From Pseudomonadota bacterium (GTDB lineage: Bacteria > Pseudomonadota > Gammaproteobacteria > Pseudomonadales > Azotimanducaceae), in NCBI GenBank assembly GCA_027622495.1, contig JAQBYL010000276.1:1-5932 (forward strand): a DNA stretch of 5,932 nt, in the 5' to 3' direction. Both the position numbers and the translations under genes were made by a program. Positions within the stretch are counted from its first letter, which is position 1. Every line of letters starts with the position of its first letter. A model generated the notes under the pieces. The model saw only the letters and a list, made by a program, of their open reading frames with translations. It did not search any database and was not told where the DNA came from. Below, one piece after another: positions 5,690-5,932 of this stretch.

Positions 5690-5932
5690 CAGATACTCCA
5701 ACATCAACGGGTGCGAAACCAACCGGCACCAACGGTGTAGCCATCCCGGCAACGACGCGAGGTGATGCCGGGTTCCGGACCTTCGAAGTCTATCAGCGCG
5801 AAAGAGTTGGCAGTTCTACGGAAAAGATTCAACCGAGCGATCTGTCATCGCCTGCGTTTCAAAGTGATCCCTACCCCGCTCTTGCCATTCTGCGGGAACA
5901 CTACCCCTGTTACCGCGACTGGCAGGCAAACG
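5686..5932 (+). CDS. Second cytochrome P450, 3'-truncated by the window edge
   Basis: A frame open to the right edge starts at GTG 5686-5688, whose last two bases are the first two of the preceding P450's TGA (5687-5689), the GTGA arrangement of translationally coupled genes. The 82 visible codons begin with a disordered Thr/Ser/Gly/Pro-rich stretch (residues 2-30). They then give DPYPALAILREHYPCY (61-76), which aligns with NPYPYYRILRDHYPVY of the first P450 (57-72), 10 of 16 identical at the same distance from the N-terminus. This is the start of the P450 fold (A-helix/beta-1 region). All catalytic motifs lie beyond the window, so activity cannot be judged. There is only a weak GGACG upstream of the GTG, and translation probably depends on the first gene. 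It is probably a paralogue made by an old duplication. Confidence 0.82.
   Translation, partial: MTDTPTSTGAKPTGTNGVAIPATTRGDAGFRTFEVYQRERVGSSTEKIQPSDLSSPAFQSDPYPALAILREHYPCYRDWQAN

Overview
The window is a gene-dense, moderately GC-rich stretch of bacterial chromosome. It has Shine-Dalgarno-type starts, short gaps and no mobile element, RNA gene, CRISPR array or long repeat that I can see. The gene types suggest an uncultured, probably marine or aquatic, gammaproteobacterium: a penicillin-acylase-family hydrolase, an exported-type isoaspartyl methyltransferase, a PuuB-like FAD oxidase and a ferredoxin beside tandem P450s. The taxonomy is inferred from the look of the proteins and is uncertain. 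The ferredoxin has a cysteine spacing I associate with actinobacteria.

Left part (1-1564): the 3' part of a penicillin-amidase-family N-terminal-nucleophile hydrolase runs off the left edge. It converges, across a 42-nt gap with a small GC hairpin, on a minus-strand PPOX/flavin split-barrel protein.

Middle part (1565-3852): a 274-nt divergent intergenic region holds weak promoter-like signals and a short coding-like stretch. It leads into a protein-L-isoaspartate O-methyltransferase (pcm type) and, 40 nt later, a DAO-family FAD oxidoreductase, probably as one operon. The methyltransferase frame stays open upstream of the first conventional start codon. That extension encodes a good lipoprotein-type signal peptide, which could be reached from a CTG codon with a well-placed GAGG.

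Right part (3853-5932): a seven-iron (3Fe-4S/4Fe-4S) ferredoxin on the minus strand is transcribed divergently from a cytochrome P450. The P450's stop overlaps the GTG start of a second, related P450 that is cut by the right edge and is easy to miss because its frame has no stop in the window. This ferredoxin plus P450 pair is the most distinctive unit here and looks like a small mono-oxygenase module. No ferredoxin reductase is visible, and the substrate cannot be read from the sequence.
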